In this document: piece by piece, positions 8,443-16,374 of the stretch | Layout: every line of letters begins with the position of its first letter | Position numbering within the stretch: the first letter of the stretch is position 1 | DNA from: Paraburkholderia heleia NBRC 101817 | Lineage (GTDB): Bacteria; Pseudomonadota; Gammaproteobacteria; Burkholderiales; Burkholderiaceae | Length of the DNA stretch: 44,472 nucleotides | Reading direction: 5' to 3' | Assembly (NCBI RefSeq): GCF_000739775.1 | Contig: NZ_BBJH01000033.1 | Coordinates: 1-44,472 of the forward strand | Notes under the pieces: model-generated | The model's input: the letters and a program-made list of their open reading frames with translations, nothing else | Database searches by the model: none | What the model was told of the DNA's origin: nothing | Position numbers and translations under genes: made by a program

Positions 8443-10122
8443 ATGTACCAATACGATCAGTACGACCAGACCATCGTCGACGAGCGCGTCGCGCAGTACC
8501 GCGACCAGGTCCGCCGGCGCCTCTCGGGCGAATTGAGCGAAGAAGAGTTCCGTCCGCTGCGCCTGCAAAACGGCCTGTACTACCAGCGCCACGCCTACAT
8601 GCACCGCATCGCGATTCCGTACGGCAACCTGCGCAGCGACCAGCTGCGCATGCTCGCCACGATCGCGCGCGAGCACGACCGCGGCTACGGCCACTTCTCG
8701 ACGCGCTCGAACATCCAGTACAACTGGATCAAGCTCGAGGAGACGCCGGAAATCCTGCGCAAGCTGGCTTCGGTGCAGATGCACGGCATCCAGACTTCGG
8801 GCAACTGCATCCGCAACATCACCGCCGACCAGTTCGCGGGCGTCGCGCCCGACGAAGTCGTCGATCCGCGCCCGTGGTCCGAAATCCTGCGCCAGTGGTC
8901 GACGTTCCACCCCGAATTCGCGTGGCTGCCGCGCAAGTTCAAGATCGCCGTTTCCGGCACGAAGGAAGACCGCGCCGCCGTGCAGATCCACGATCTGGGC
9001 GTCTACCTCGACCGTAACGAGAAGGGCGAGATCGTCGCGAGCATCCTCGCGGGCGGCGGCCTCGGCCGCACGCCCATTGTCGGCGCCATCATCAAGCGCG
9101 ACCTGCCGTGGCAGCACCTGCTGACCTACTGCGAAGCCGTGCTGCGCGTGTACAACCGCTACGGCCGCCGCGACAACATGTACAAGGCTCGCATCAAGAT
9201 CCTCGTGAAGGCGCTCTCGCCGGCGAAGTTCGCCGAGCAGGTCGAAGAAGAATGGCAGCACCTGAAGGACGGCCCCTCGACGCTCACGCAGGAAGAAGTC
9301 GAGCGCGTCTCGCAGTACTTCGCGCCGCCGGCATATGACAAGCTCGCCGACACGGATACGTCGTACGAAAAGCATCTGCTGGAAAACCGCGCGTTCGCGC
9401 GCTGGGTCGAGCGCAACGTGCGCCCGCACCGCGTGCCGGGCTACGCGTCGGTCACACTCTCGCTCAAGCCGCGCGACATCGCGCCGGGCGACGCCACCGA
9501 CGCGCAGATGGAAGCCGTGGCCGACTGGGCCGACGCATACTCGTTCGGCCAGATCCGCGTCTCGCACGAGCAGAACCTGATCCTCGCCGACGTGAAGAAG
9601 CGCGACCTGTTCGCACTGTGGGAAAAGGCGAAGGCACAGGGTTTCGCGACCGCGAACATCGGCCTGCTGACCGACATCATCGCGTGCCCGGGCGGCGACT
9701 TCTGCTCGCTCGCGAATGCGAAGTCGATCCCCATCGCGCTGGCCATTCAGGAGCGCTTCGACAACCTCGATTTCGTCTACGACCTGGGCGACCTGTCGCT
9801 TAACATCTCGGGTTGCATGAACTCGTGCGGTCACCACCACGTCGGCAACATCGGCATTCTGGGCGTCGACAAGGACGGCGCGGAGTGGTACCAGGTGTCG
9901 CTCGGCGGCGAGCAGGGCAACGGCGCCAATGGCGCGCGCCTTGGTCGCGTGATCGGCCCGTCGTTCTCGGCGGAGGAGATGCCCGACGTGATCCAGAAGG
10001 TGGTCGACACGTTCGTCGAGCTGCGCATCGACGGCGAGCGCTTCATCGACACGTACGACCGCGTCGGCATCGCGCCGTTCAAGGAGCGCGTGTATGCATC
10101 GCGCCAGCCGGCTCACGCTTAA
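8443..10122 (+). CDS. cysI: Assimilatory sulfite reductase hemoprotein (nitrite/sulfite reductase family)
   Basis: Reduces sulfite to sulfide with six electrons on a coupled siroheme/[4Fe-4S] centre. The 559-residue protein has the four cluster cysteines in the family spacing: Cys415 and Cys421 in CPGGDFC, Cys458 and Cys462 in GCMNSC. The N-terminal half has the ferredoxin-like repeat and the GYGHFSTRSNIQYNW substrate-site stretch. No flavoprotein partner CysJ is encoded nearby, so electrons probably come from ferredoxin or another donor (inference). It heads the operon cysI-DUF934-cysH-cysD-cysN-cobA and is divergent from cysB. Confidence 0.95.
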   Translation: MYQYDQYDQTIVDERVAQYRDQVRRRLSGELSEEEFRPLRLQNGLYYQRHAYMHRIAIPYGNLRSDQLRMLATIAREHDRGYGHFSTRSNIQYNWIKLEETPEILRKLASVQMHGIQTSGNCIRNITADQFAGVAPDEVVDPRPWSEILRQWSTFHPEFAWLPRKFKIAVSGTKEDRAAVQIHDLGVYLDRNEKGEIVASILAGGGLGRTPIVGAIIKRDLPWQHLLTYCEAVLRVYNRYGRRDNMYKARIKILVKALSPAKFAEQVEEEWQHLKDGPSTLTQEEVERVSQYFAPPAYDKLADTDTSYEKHLLENRAFARWVERNVRPHRVPGYASVTLSLKPRDIAPGDATDAQMEAVADWADAYSFGQIRVSHEQNLILADVKKRDLFALWEKAKAQGFATANIGLLTDIIACPGGDFCSLANAKSIPIALAIQERFDNLDFVYDLGDLSLNISGCMNSCGHHHVGNIGILGVDKDGAEWYQVSLGGEQGNGANGARLGRVIGPSFSAEEMPDVIQKVVDTFVELRIDGERFIDTYDRVGIAPFKERVYASRQPAHA

Positions 10123-10152
10123 GGTACGCAACGAGATTACGGGATTCGAGCA

Positions 10153-10698
10153 ATGGCATTGATCATCAAAAAACGCGAGATCGTTGAAGACAACTGGCAA
10201 GTCGTGCGTGCGGCCGAAGACGGCGCATTGCCCGAGGTTGCCGCGCTGCCCGCGGGCAAGGTGCTGGTACCGCTCGCTTACTGGCAGGCGCAGCGCGATG
10301 CGCTCGTCGCTTCGCGCGGCCGGGACGAACTCGGCGTGTGGCTCGCGCCGGACAGCGAACCGGCCGAGATTGCCGCAGACTTCGACCGGCTCGCGGTGAT
10401 CGGCGTGGATTTCCCCGTGTTCCGCGATGGCCGCGGCTTCTCGATCGGCCGTCTGCTGCGCGAGCGCCATGGCTACAAGGGCGAGCTGCGCGCGATCGGC
10501 GACGTGCTGCGCGATCAGTTGCGCTTTCACGAGCGCTGCGGCTTCGATGCGTTCGCCGTGCGCGCCGACAAGGACATCCACGACGCGCTGAAGGCGTTCA
10601 CGGAGTTCACGGTGCAGTACCAGGGTGCGTTCGACGAGCCGTCGCCGCTGTTCCGCCGCCGTCTGGCTCAACAGGCGCAACAGGGTTCGGCAGCATGA
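10153..10698 (+). CDS. DUF934 protein, CysI-associated, function unknown
   Basis: A 181-residue protein of the DUF934 family, recognised from its place between cysI and cysH and from family-like stretches (VPLAYWQAQRDAL, GVDFPVFRDGRGFSIGRLLRER, RFHERCGFDAFAVRADKD). DUF934 genes recur beside sulfite reductase genes in proteobacteria, suggesting a role in CysI assembly, electron delivery or substrate handling. No experimental role is known to me. It has no signal peptide, membrane segment or cysteine cluster. It begins 31 bases after cysI and its stop overlaps the cysH start (ATGA), so it is translationally coupled to cysH. Confidence 0.9.
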   Translation: MALIIKKREIVEDNWQVVRAAEDGALPEVAALPAGKVLVPLAYWQAQRDALVASRGRDELGVWLAPDSEPAEIAADFDRLAVIGVDFPVFRDGRGFSIGRLLRERHGYKGELRAIGDVLRDQLRFHERCGFDAFAVRADKDIHDALKAFTEFTVQYQGAFDEPSPLFRRRLAQQAQQGSAA

Positions 10699-11474
10699 CG
10701 ATCGACGCAACCCCGGTCGCGAACGCGATCACGGCCGACCTGCAGGCGAAGATCGGGCGCCTCGACGCGCTGCTCGATTCGATCGCGGCGCGTCACGCCA
10801 ACGTGAAGCTGGCCAGCAGCCTCGCAGCCGAAGACATGCTGCTCACGCACGCGATTCTTTCGCGCGGCGTGAAAATCGGCATCTTCTCGCTGAATACCGG
10901 CCGCCTGCACGCCGAAACGCTCGGCATGATCGACGTGGTGCGCGAGCGCTACGGCTACGAGATCGAGCAGTTTCATCCGCAGCAGGACGCGGTGGACGAA
11001 TACGCCGCCCAGCACGGCCTGAACGCGTTCTACGAGAGCGTCGATCTGCGCAAGCGCTGCTGCGAAATCCGCAAGGTCGAGCCGCTGAACCGCGCGCTCT
11101 CGAACGTTTCCGCCTGGGTCACGGGTCAGCGCCGCGAGCAGTCGGTCACGCGCGCAGAGCTGCACGAGGAAGAACGCGACGAAGCGCGCAACATCGACAA
11201 GTTCAATCCGCTCGCGGACTGGACCGAAACCGAGGTCTGGGCCTACCTGCGCGCCAATGACGTGCCCGTGAACCCGCTGCACGCGCGCGGCTACCCGAGC
11301 ATCGGCTGCGAGCCCTGCACGCGCGCCATCCGTCCCGGCGAAGACAGCCGCGCGGGCCGCTGGTGGTGGGAATCGCGCGACACGAAGGAATGTGGCTTGC
11401 ACATCACGTCCGTGTCGGCCATTCCGGTCGTCGAAGTGTCGTCCGAAGTGTCGTCAATCGGCCAGGCGAACTAA
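10695..11474 (+). CDS. cysH: APS reductase (adenylyl-sulfate reductase, thioredoxin-dependent)
   Basis: Reduces adenosine 5'-phosphosulfate to sulfite. A longer in-frame reading exists from 10338, but the start at 10695 overlaps the DUF934 stop (ATGA) and gives the normal size, 259 residues. The [4Fe-4S] cysteines of APS-type reductases are present: Cys122-Cys123 (KRCCEIRKVEPL) and Cys205/Cys208 (SIGCEPCTRAI). The catalytic Cys233 is in ECGLH. Enzymes of the E. coli PAPS type lack the paired cysteines, so this enzyme should use APS directly. That fits the absence of an APS kinase gene or domain in the locus. Confidence 0.93.
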   Translation: MTIDATPVANAITADLQAKIGRLDALLDSIAARHANVKLASSLAAEDMLLTHAILSRGVKIGIFSLNTGRLHAETLGMIDVVRERYGYEIEQFHPQQDAVDEYAAQHGLNAFYESVDLRKRCCEIRKVEPLNRALSNVSAWVTGQRREQSVTRAELHEEERDEARNIDKFNPLADWTETEVWAYLRANDVPVNPLHARGYPSIGCEPCTRAIRPGEDSRAGRWWWESRDTKECGLHITSVSAIPVVEVSSEVSSIGQAN

Positions 11475-11580
11475 GATTCAAGCTTGTCGCGCCGTCGTGA
11501 AGACCGGCGCGCTACTGCATACCGCATACCGAGTACTGCGCGCCCCGTAAAAAGGGCGCGAATCAACGAAGGATCCGAAC

Positions 11581-12543
11581 ATGAGCACCACGCTCGACTC
11601 AGCAGTGAACGCGCCGCTCCAGGTCACGGCGAACCGCATGGATCATCTCGACTGGCTCGAAGCCGAGTCGATCCACATCCTGCGTGAACTCGTCGCCGAA
11701 TGCAGCAAGCCGGCGCTGCTGTTCTCGGGCGGCAAGGACTCGGTCGTCGTGCTGGCGCTCGCACTCAAGGCCTTTGGCCTCGGCGCGAACCGCACGACCA
11801 CGCTGCCGTTCCCGCTCGTGCACATCGACACGGGCCACAACTACGAGGAGGTGATCGACTTCCGCGATCGCCGCGCAGCCGAAATCGGCGCGCAACTCGT
11901 AGTCGGTCACGTGGAAGATTCGATCAGGCGCGGCACCGTGCGCCTGCGCCGCGAAACCGATTCGCGCAACGCCGCGCAAGCGGTCACGCTGCTGGAAACC
12001 ATCGAGGAATACGGCTACACGGCGATGATCGGCGGTGCGCGCCGCGACGAAGAGAAGGCCCGCGCGAAGGAGCGCATCTTCTCGTTTCGCGACGAATTCG
12101 GCCAGTGGGACCCGAAAGCGCAGCGCCCGGAACTCTGGAGCCTGTACAACGCACGCCTGCACAAGGGCGAGCACCTGCGCGTGTTCCCGATCTCGAACTG
12201 GACGGAACTCGATGTGTGGCAATACATCGAGCGCGAGAAGCTCGAACTGCCGTCGATCTACTACGCGCACCAGCGCGAGATCGTGCGCCGCAACGGCCTG
12301 CTCGTGCCGGTCACGCCCCTCACGCCGATGAAGGAAGGCGAAGTCAGCGAAATGGCGCAGGTGCGTTTTCGCACCGTGGGCGACATCAGCTGCACGTGCC
12401 CGGTGGCGAGCGATGCCGACAACGTCGAGAAGATCATCGCCGAGACGGCCGTGACCGAGATCACGGAACGCGGTGCGACGCGCATGGACGACCAGGCGTC
12501 GGAAGCCGCGATGGAACAGCGCAAGAAGCAAGGTTATTTCTGA
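11581..12543 (+). CDS. cysD: Sulfate adenylyltransferase subunit 2 (ATP sulfurylase small subunit)
   Basis: Catalytic subunit that joins sulfate and ATP to give APS, driven by GTP hydrolysis in CysN. The 320-residue protein carries the PP-loop pyrophosphatase motif SGGKDS (residues 49-54), then HIDTGHNYEEVIDFRD and GGARRDEEKARAKER, all hallmarks of CysD. It starts after GAAGGAT, 106 bases downstream of cysH. That gap has a small GC stem (GCGCCC/GGGCGC, about 11540-11560) without a U-run, so read-through from cysH is likely. The next gene, cysN, is 27 bases away. Confidence 0.96.
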   Translation: MSTTLDSAVNAPLQVTANRMDHLDWLEAESIHILRELVAECSKPALLFSGGKDSVVVLALALKAFGLGANRTTTLPFPLVHIDTGHNYEEVIDFRDRRAAEIGAQLVVGHVEDSIRRGTVRLRRETDSRNAAQAVTLLETIEEYGYTAMIGGARRDEEKARAKERIFSFRDEFGQWDPKAQRPELWSLYNARLHKGEHLRVFPISNWTELDVWQYIEREKLELPSIYYAHQREIVRRNGLLVPVTPLTPMKEGEVSEMAQVRFRTVGDISCTCPVASDADNVEKIIAETAVTEITERGATRMDDQASEAAMEQRKKQGYF

Positions 12544-12570
12544 AGAGCACGCGAAGAGGAAAGATTAGAC

Positions 12571-13887
12571 ATGGTTACGACGCATCAACCTGAAGACCTC
12601 GGCGTGCTGCGCTTCATCACGGCGGGCAGTGTGGACGACGGCAAGAGCACGTTGATCGGCCGCCTGCTGTACGACAGCAAGGCGGTTCTGAGCGATCAGC
12701 TCTCCGCGCTCTCGCGGGCGAAGAACAAGCGCACGGTGGGCGACGAGATCGACCTGTCGCTGCTCACCGACGGGCTTGAAGCCGAACGCGAGCAGGGCAT
12801 CACGATCGACGTGGCGTATCGCTACTTCGCCACGGCCAGACGCAAGTTCATCATCGCCGACACGCCGGGCCACGAGCAGTACACGCGCAACATGGTGACG
12901 GGCGCCTCCACCGCGCACGCCGCGATCATCCTGATCGATCCCACGCGCGTGACGGTCGAAAACGGCGTGACGCAACTGCTGCCGCAAACCAAGCGCCACA
13001 GCGCCATCGTCAAGCTGCTGGGCCTGCAGCACGTGATCGTCGCGATCAACAAGATGGATCTCGTCGACTACAGCGAAGCGACGTTCAATCTGATCCGCGA
13101 AGCCTATGTCGCGCTCACGCGCCAGCTCGGCCTCAACGACGTGCGTTTCGTGCCGGTTTCGGCGCTCAAGGGCGACAATATCGTGGCCGCGAGCGAGCGC
13201 ATGCCGTGGTACGCGGGCGAGCCGCTCCTCGACGTGCTCGAACAACTGCCGCTCGCGCAGGCCACGGGCGAAGCGCTGCGCTTTCCGGTGCAGTGGGTCG
13301 CGCGCCAGGACGGCTCCAGCGCCGACGACTTCCGCGGCTACATGGGCCGTATCGAAGCGGGCGAAGTGAAGCTCGGCGACGCCATCTCGGTGCTGCCGGC
13401 CGGCCGCAGCGCGACGGTTGCGGAAATCATCGCACCGGTGCCGGGCGGCACCGCGCAGGTCGACCGCGCGTTCGCGGGCCAGACCGTCACGATCCGTCTC
13501 GCCGAAGACGTGGACGTTTCGCGCGGCGACACCTTCGTGCCCGCGGCCGATGCTGCGCAGCCGGCGAAGAAGCTCGAAGCGGACCTCTGCTGGTTCGACG
13601 ACGAGCCGCTCTCGCCGCAGCGCAAGTACCTGCTCAAGCAGACCACGAGCACGGTGTTCGCGAAGATCGGTGCGGTCAGGCAGGTGCTCGACGTGCATAC
13701 GCTCTCGCACGCCACCGACCGCCACGAACTCGCGATGAACGATATCGGCCGCGTGGCGCTCTCCCTGCAGAAGCCGCTCGTCTGCGACCCGTATGATGCG
13801 AATCCTGGCACCGGCGCATTCGTGCTGATCGACGAGGCGACGCATCACACGGTGGCCGCGGGCATGATCCGCGCGTTCTCGGCGTAA
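12571..13887 (+). CDS. cysN: Sulfate adenylyltransferase subunit 1 (GTPase subunit of ATP sulfurylase)
   Basis: Elongation-factor-like GTPase partner of CysD. The G-domain motifs are clear: G1 in AGSVDDGKSTLIGR, G3 in DTPGHEQYTRNM and G4 in NKMD. They are followed by beta-barrel domains II and III. At 438 residues it ends where stand-alone CysN proteins end, with no C-terminal CysC APS-kinase domain. With the APS-type CysH this indicates a route sulfate to APS to sulfite without PAPS, at least within this locus. The gene ends 39 bases before cobA. Confidence 0.96.
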   Translation: MVTTHQPEDLGVLRFITAGSVDDGKSTLIGRLLYDSKAVLSDQLSALSRAKNKRTVGDEIDLSLLTDGLEAEREQGITIDVAYRYFATARRKFIIADTPGHEQYTRNMVTGASTAHAAIILIDPTRVTVENGVTQLLPQTKRHSAIVKLLGLQHVIVAINKMDLVDYSEATFNLIREAYVALTRQLGLNDVRFVPVSALKGDNIVAASERMPWYAGEPLLDVLEQLPLAQATGEALRFPVQWVARQDGSSADDFRGYMGRIEAGEVKLGDAISVLPAGRSATVAEIIAPVPGGTAQVDRAFAGQTVTIRLAEDVDVSRGDTFVPAADAAQPAKKLEADLCWFDDEPLSPQRKYLLKQTTSTVFAKIGAVRQVLDVHTLSHATDRHELAMNDIGRVALSLQKPLVCDPYDANPGTGAFVLIDEATHHTVAAGMIRAFSA

Positions 13888-13901
13888 GGCGCTGCGCGAG
13901 A

Positions 13902-13923
13902 TTGCGGCCGCGCGCGGCCGCAA
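13902..13923. repeat. 22-bp perfect GC palindrome before cobA
   Basis: TTGCGGCCGCG (13902-13912) is followed immediately by its exact reverse complement (13913-13923), ending three bases before the first cobA ATG. It contains two copies of GCGGCCGC. As RNA it would form a very stable stem between cysN and cobA, but no U-run follows. It may act as a partial terminator, an RNA-processing site or a protein-binding dyad; this is inference. Confidence 0.75.
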
Positions 13924-13926
13924 CCA

Positions 13927-14715
13927 ATGGATTCGAAGCAAATGGGTAAGGTATATCTGATCGGCGCGGGACCGGGCGCAGCGGACCTCATCACGGTGCG
14001 CGGCGCACGGCTGCTCGCGAGCGCCGACGTGGTGCTGCACGACGCGCTCGTCGAGCCGGCCATGCTCGAGTACGCGCCACGCACCGCGAAGTTCATCGCG
14101 GTCGGCAAGCGCTGCGGGCAGCGCTCCACGGCGCAGCACTTCATCAACAAGCAACTCGTCGATGCGGCGCGCGAGCACGCCGTGGTCGTGCGCCTGAAGG
14201 GCGGCGACCCGATGCTGTTCGGCCGTGCCGACGAGGAAATGCGCGCGCTCGAAGCCGCCGGCATCGAATTCGAAATCGTGCCGGGCATCACGGCGGCGCT
14301 GGCGAGCGCGGCGACGCTGCAACGCTCGCTCACGCTGCGCGGCGTAGCGCGCAGCGTTGCGCTCGCCACCTATTCGCGCGCGGCGGGCAGCGAGGCGATT
14401 CGCGAGCGGGTCAACGCCGATTCGCTCGTGTTCTACATGGGGCGCGACAGCGCGCCCGAGATCGCGCGCCAGCTGATCGAGGCGGGTCGCGCGGGCGCGA
14501 CGCCCGTGGCGATCGTCGAAGCCTGCAGTACCGCGCGCGAGCGCACGCTCACGCTGACCCTGGCCGGTCTCGCGGCGGGTGAGGCGCAGGACTGGCTCGA
14601 CCCGGTGCAGCCGAGCCTGCTCATGATCGGCGATGCGTTCGCCGAACGCTCGGGGCAGGCGCAACGCGAAGACGAAGCGCAGGACGACCAACGGGGCTGT
14701 CGCGCCGCGGCCTGA
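13927..14715 (+). CDS. cobA: Uroporphyrinogen-III C-methyltransferase (SUMT)
   Basis: Transfers two methyl groups from S-adenosylmethionine to uroporphyrinogen III, giving precorrin-2 for siroheme or cobalamin. The 262-residue protein has GAGPG (residues 13-17) and VRLKGGDPMLFGR (88-100), the standard SUMT signatures. The CysG oxidase/chelatase domain is absent, so this is the single-function type. A second start, MGKVYLIGAGPG at 13942, is equally plausible because the palindrome at 13902-13923 abuts the first ATG and neither start has a strong ribosome-binding site. The last 25 or so residues are polar and low in complexity. The role here is most likely siroheme supply to CysI. Confidence 0.92.
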   Translation: MDSKQMGKVYLIGAGPGAADLITVRGARLLASADVVLHDALVEPAMLEYAPRTAKFIAVGKRCGQRSTAQHFINKQLVDAAREHAVVVRLKGGDPMLFGRADEEMRALEAAGIEFEIVPGITAALASAATLQRSLTLRGVARSVALATYSRAAGSEAIRERVNADSLVFYMGRDSAPEIARQLIEAGRAGATPVAIVEACSTARERTLTLTLAGLAAGEAQDWLDPVQPSLLMIGDAFAERSGQAQREDEAQDDQRGCRAAA

Positions 14716-14744
14716 AGCGCCACGCGAAACAGGGCAGCAAAGCA

Positions 14745-14774
14745 AAACGGGCTCGCAGCGAAGCGAGCCCGTTT
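14745..14774. terminator. Rho-independent terminator between cobA and cbiX
   Basis: A 12-bp perfect stem (AAACGGGCTCGC with GCGAGCCCGTTT) encloses a 6-base loop (AGCGAA). The A-run on one side and T-run on the other let it work in both directions, closing the sulfate operon on the plus strand and cbiX on the minus strand. Confidence 0.9.
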
Positions 14775-14790
14775 CTTATGCGTGAGCGGT

Positions 14791-15168
14791 TTAGTCGCGG
14801 TCGTTTTCGATGCAGTACCGCACGATCGCATCGAGCACCGCATCGTCCTCGCCGACAGCGCCCGCACAACGCAGGCGCACATCCGGATGCTCGCTCTGGC
14901 ACTGCGCGATCAGCGCGGGCAGATCGCGCCGCACGTGGCCGCCCTGGCCGAAGAACACCGGCACGACCGTGATCGTGTCGCAGCCTGCCGCGGCCTGTGA
15001 GGCGATGGCGTCGGGCAGGCTCGGCGTCATGAGTTCGAGAAAGGCGAGGCCAACGGGTCCCGCATCGCCGCGCGCGGCGGCGAGCCTCGTGGCGAGGCGC
15101 TGAAACGGCTCTTGCCAGCGCGCGTCGCGCGCGCCGTGGCCGAAGAGAATCATGCCGTGCATGCCCAT
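14791..15168 (-). CDS. cbiX: Sirohydrochlorin chelatase, short CbiX/SirB type
   Basis: A 125-residue single-domain chelatase. The N-terminal LFGHGARD supplies the metal-ligand His (residue 11). VVPVFFGQGGHVRRDLPAL carries the second conserved His, as in CbiX-S proteins. These enzymes insert Co2+ or Fe2+ into sirohydrochlorin. Beside cobA and the sulfite reductase operon, a role in siroheme synthesis is the simplest reading, but cobalt insertion is possible because cobalamin genes lie about 12 kb away. It converges on cobA across the shared terminator. Met3 or Met6 could be the true start. Confidence 0.87.
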   Translation of the reverse strand: MGMHGMILFGHGARDARWQEPFQRLATRLAAARGDAGPVGLAFLELMTPSLPDAIASQAAAGCDTITVVPVFFGQGGHVRRDLPALIAQCQSEHPDVRLRCAGAVGEDDAVLDAIVRYCIENDRD

Positions 15169-15210
15169 GCTTGCGAGCCTGTGCGAATTCGCAGCCGAAC
15201 GCCGGCGACA

Positions 15211-16359
15211 TCAATGCCGGTCGACCCATTTGAGCCCGATGAGCCCAACCACGAGATAGATGAGCCCGGGTGTCGCCGCCGTGAGCGGCGCGGGCCAGGT
15301 GTTCAGTGTACCCACGTGCGAGAACAGCGTGTTGACGAGCTGGAAGCTCATGCCGAGCATGATGCCGCCGAACACCTTCATCCCCACCACGCCGGCGCGC
15401 GTATGCAGATACGCGAACGGCAGCGAGAGCACGAGCATCACGAACACGGCGAACGGGTAGAGCAGCTTGCGCCAGAACGCGATCTGGTAGCGCTGCGCGT
15501 CCTGATGGTTCTCGGTCAGATGCTGGATGTAGCGGAACAGGTTGAACATCGACATCCGGTCGGGCGAAACGAGCAGCACCGAGAGAATGTTCGGCGTGAG
15601 CTCCGAGCGCAGCGAGTATTCGGGCGCCGAAGTTTGTTGGGCGCGATAGATCGGGTCGAGCGCATCGACCGGCTGGTTCTGCGGCGGCGGCACGCTAATG
15701 AGCTGCGTGTCGGTCACGTCCTTGAGCAGCCAGTGGCCCGGCGGCTGGAACGTGCCGCTCTTCGCGAGGCGTACGTTGGTGAGCCGGAATTGCGAATCGA
15801 ATTCGTAGATGCGCACGTTCGTGATGGTGGCGTCGGGCAGTAGTTCGCCGACGTTCACGAAGCGCGTGACCTGCTCCCCGTCGGCGCGCGCGGTGAGCGT
15901 GTCCTTCACCCACACGCCCGACTGGAAGTTGCTCGACACGGCCGAGCCCAACGCCTCGAGACGCACGCGCTCGGAGAGCTGGTCGGTGTAAGGGCCGACC
16001 ACTTCGCCGATCAGGTAGGTCAGCAGCACGAGCGGCACGCCGATCTTGAGCAGCGAGCGCAGCGCCTGGTTGGTGGCGAGGCCCGACACGCGAAAGATCG
16101 TGTACTCGGAGTTCGCGGCCATTTGCGCGAACACGTAGATCGCGGCGATGAGCGCCGCGACCGGGATGATCTCGTAGAGCCGCGAAGGCGCCTGGAGCGC
16201 CACGCGCAGCACCGCGTACTGGAATTTGTAGTTGCCGTGGCCGACCGAGTTCAGTTCGTTGATGAGGTCGAAGAAGAAGAACAGGCCCGAGAAGGCGAAC
16301 AGGATGAAGATGAACGTCAGGTAGACCTGGCGAGCAAAGTATTTTTCGTAGATGCGCAT
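15211..16359 (-). CDS. lptG: LPS export ABC transporter permease LptG
   Basis: Inner-membrane subunit of the LptB2FGC machine that extracts lipopolysaccharide and passes it to the periplasmic bridge. At 382 residues it has the YjgP/YjgQ family layout: two N-terminal membrane segments starting with MRIYEKYFARQVYLTFIFIL, two more near residues 60-115, a periplasmic jellyroll of about 150 residues, then C-terminal segments. It follows lptF by 15 bases on the same strand and is co-transcribed with it. Confidence 0.94.
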   Translation of the reverse strand: MRIYEKYFARQVYLTFIFILFAFSGLFFFFDLINELNSVGHGNYKFQYAVLRVALQAPSRLYEIIPVAALIAAIYVFAQMAANSEYTIFRVSGLATNQALRSLLKIGVPLVLLTYLIGEVVGPYTDQLSERVRLEALGSAVSSNFQSGVWVKDTLTARADGEQVTRFVNVGELLPDATITNVRIYEFDSQFRLTNVRLAKSGTFQPPGHWLLKDVTDTQLISVPPPQNQPVDALDPIYRAQQTSAPEYSLRSELTPNILSVLLVSPDRMSMFNLFRYIQHLTENHQDAQRYQIAFWRKLLYPFAVFVMLVLSLPFAYLHTRAGVVGMKVFGGIMLGMSFQLVNTLFSHVGTLNTWPAPLTAATPGLIYLVVGLIGLKWVDRH

Positions 16360-16374
16360 CGGTCAGTTTCCCTC

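Noticed and set aside
8191..10710. An 839-codon minus-strand open frame over cysI
   Set aside because: Antisense shadow of cysI and DUF934 with no domain-like sequence.
11540..11560. GCGCCC/GGGCGC hairpin before cysD as a terminator
   Set aside because: A short stem with no trailing U-run; the genes belong to one pathway and read-through is more likely.
12565..14745. Long minus-strand frame over cysN and cobA
   Set aside because: Low-complexity Arg/His/Ala composition, fully antisense to clear genes.
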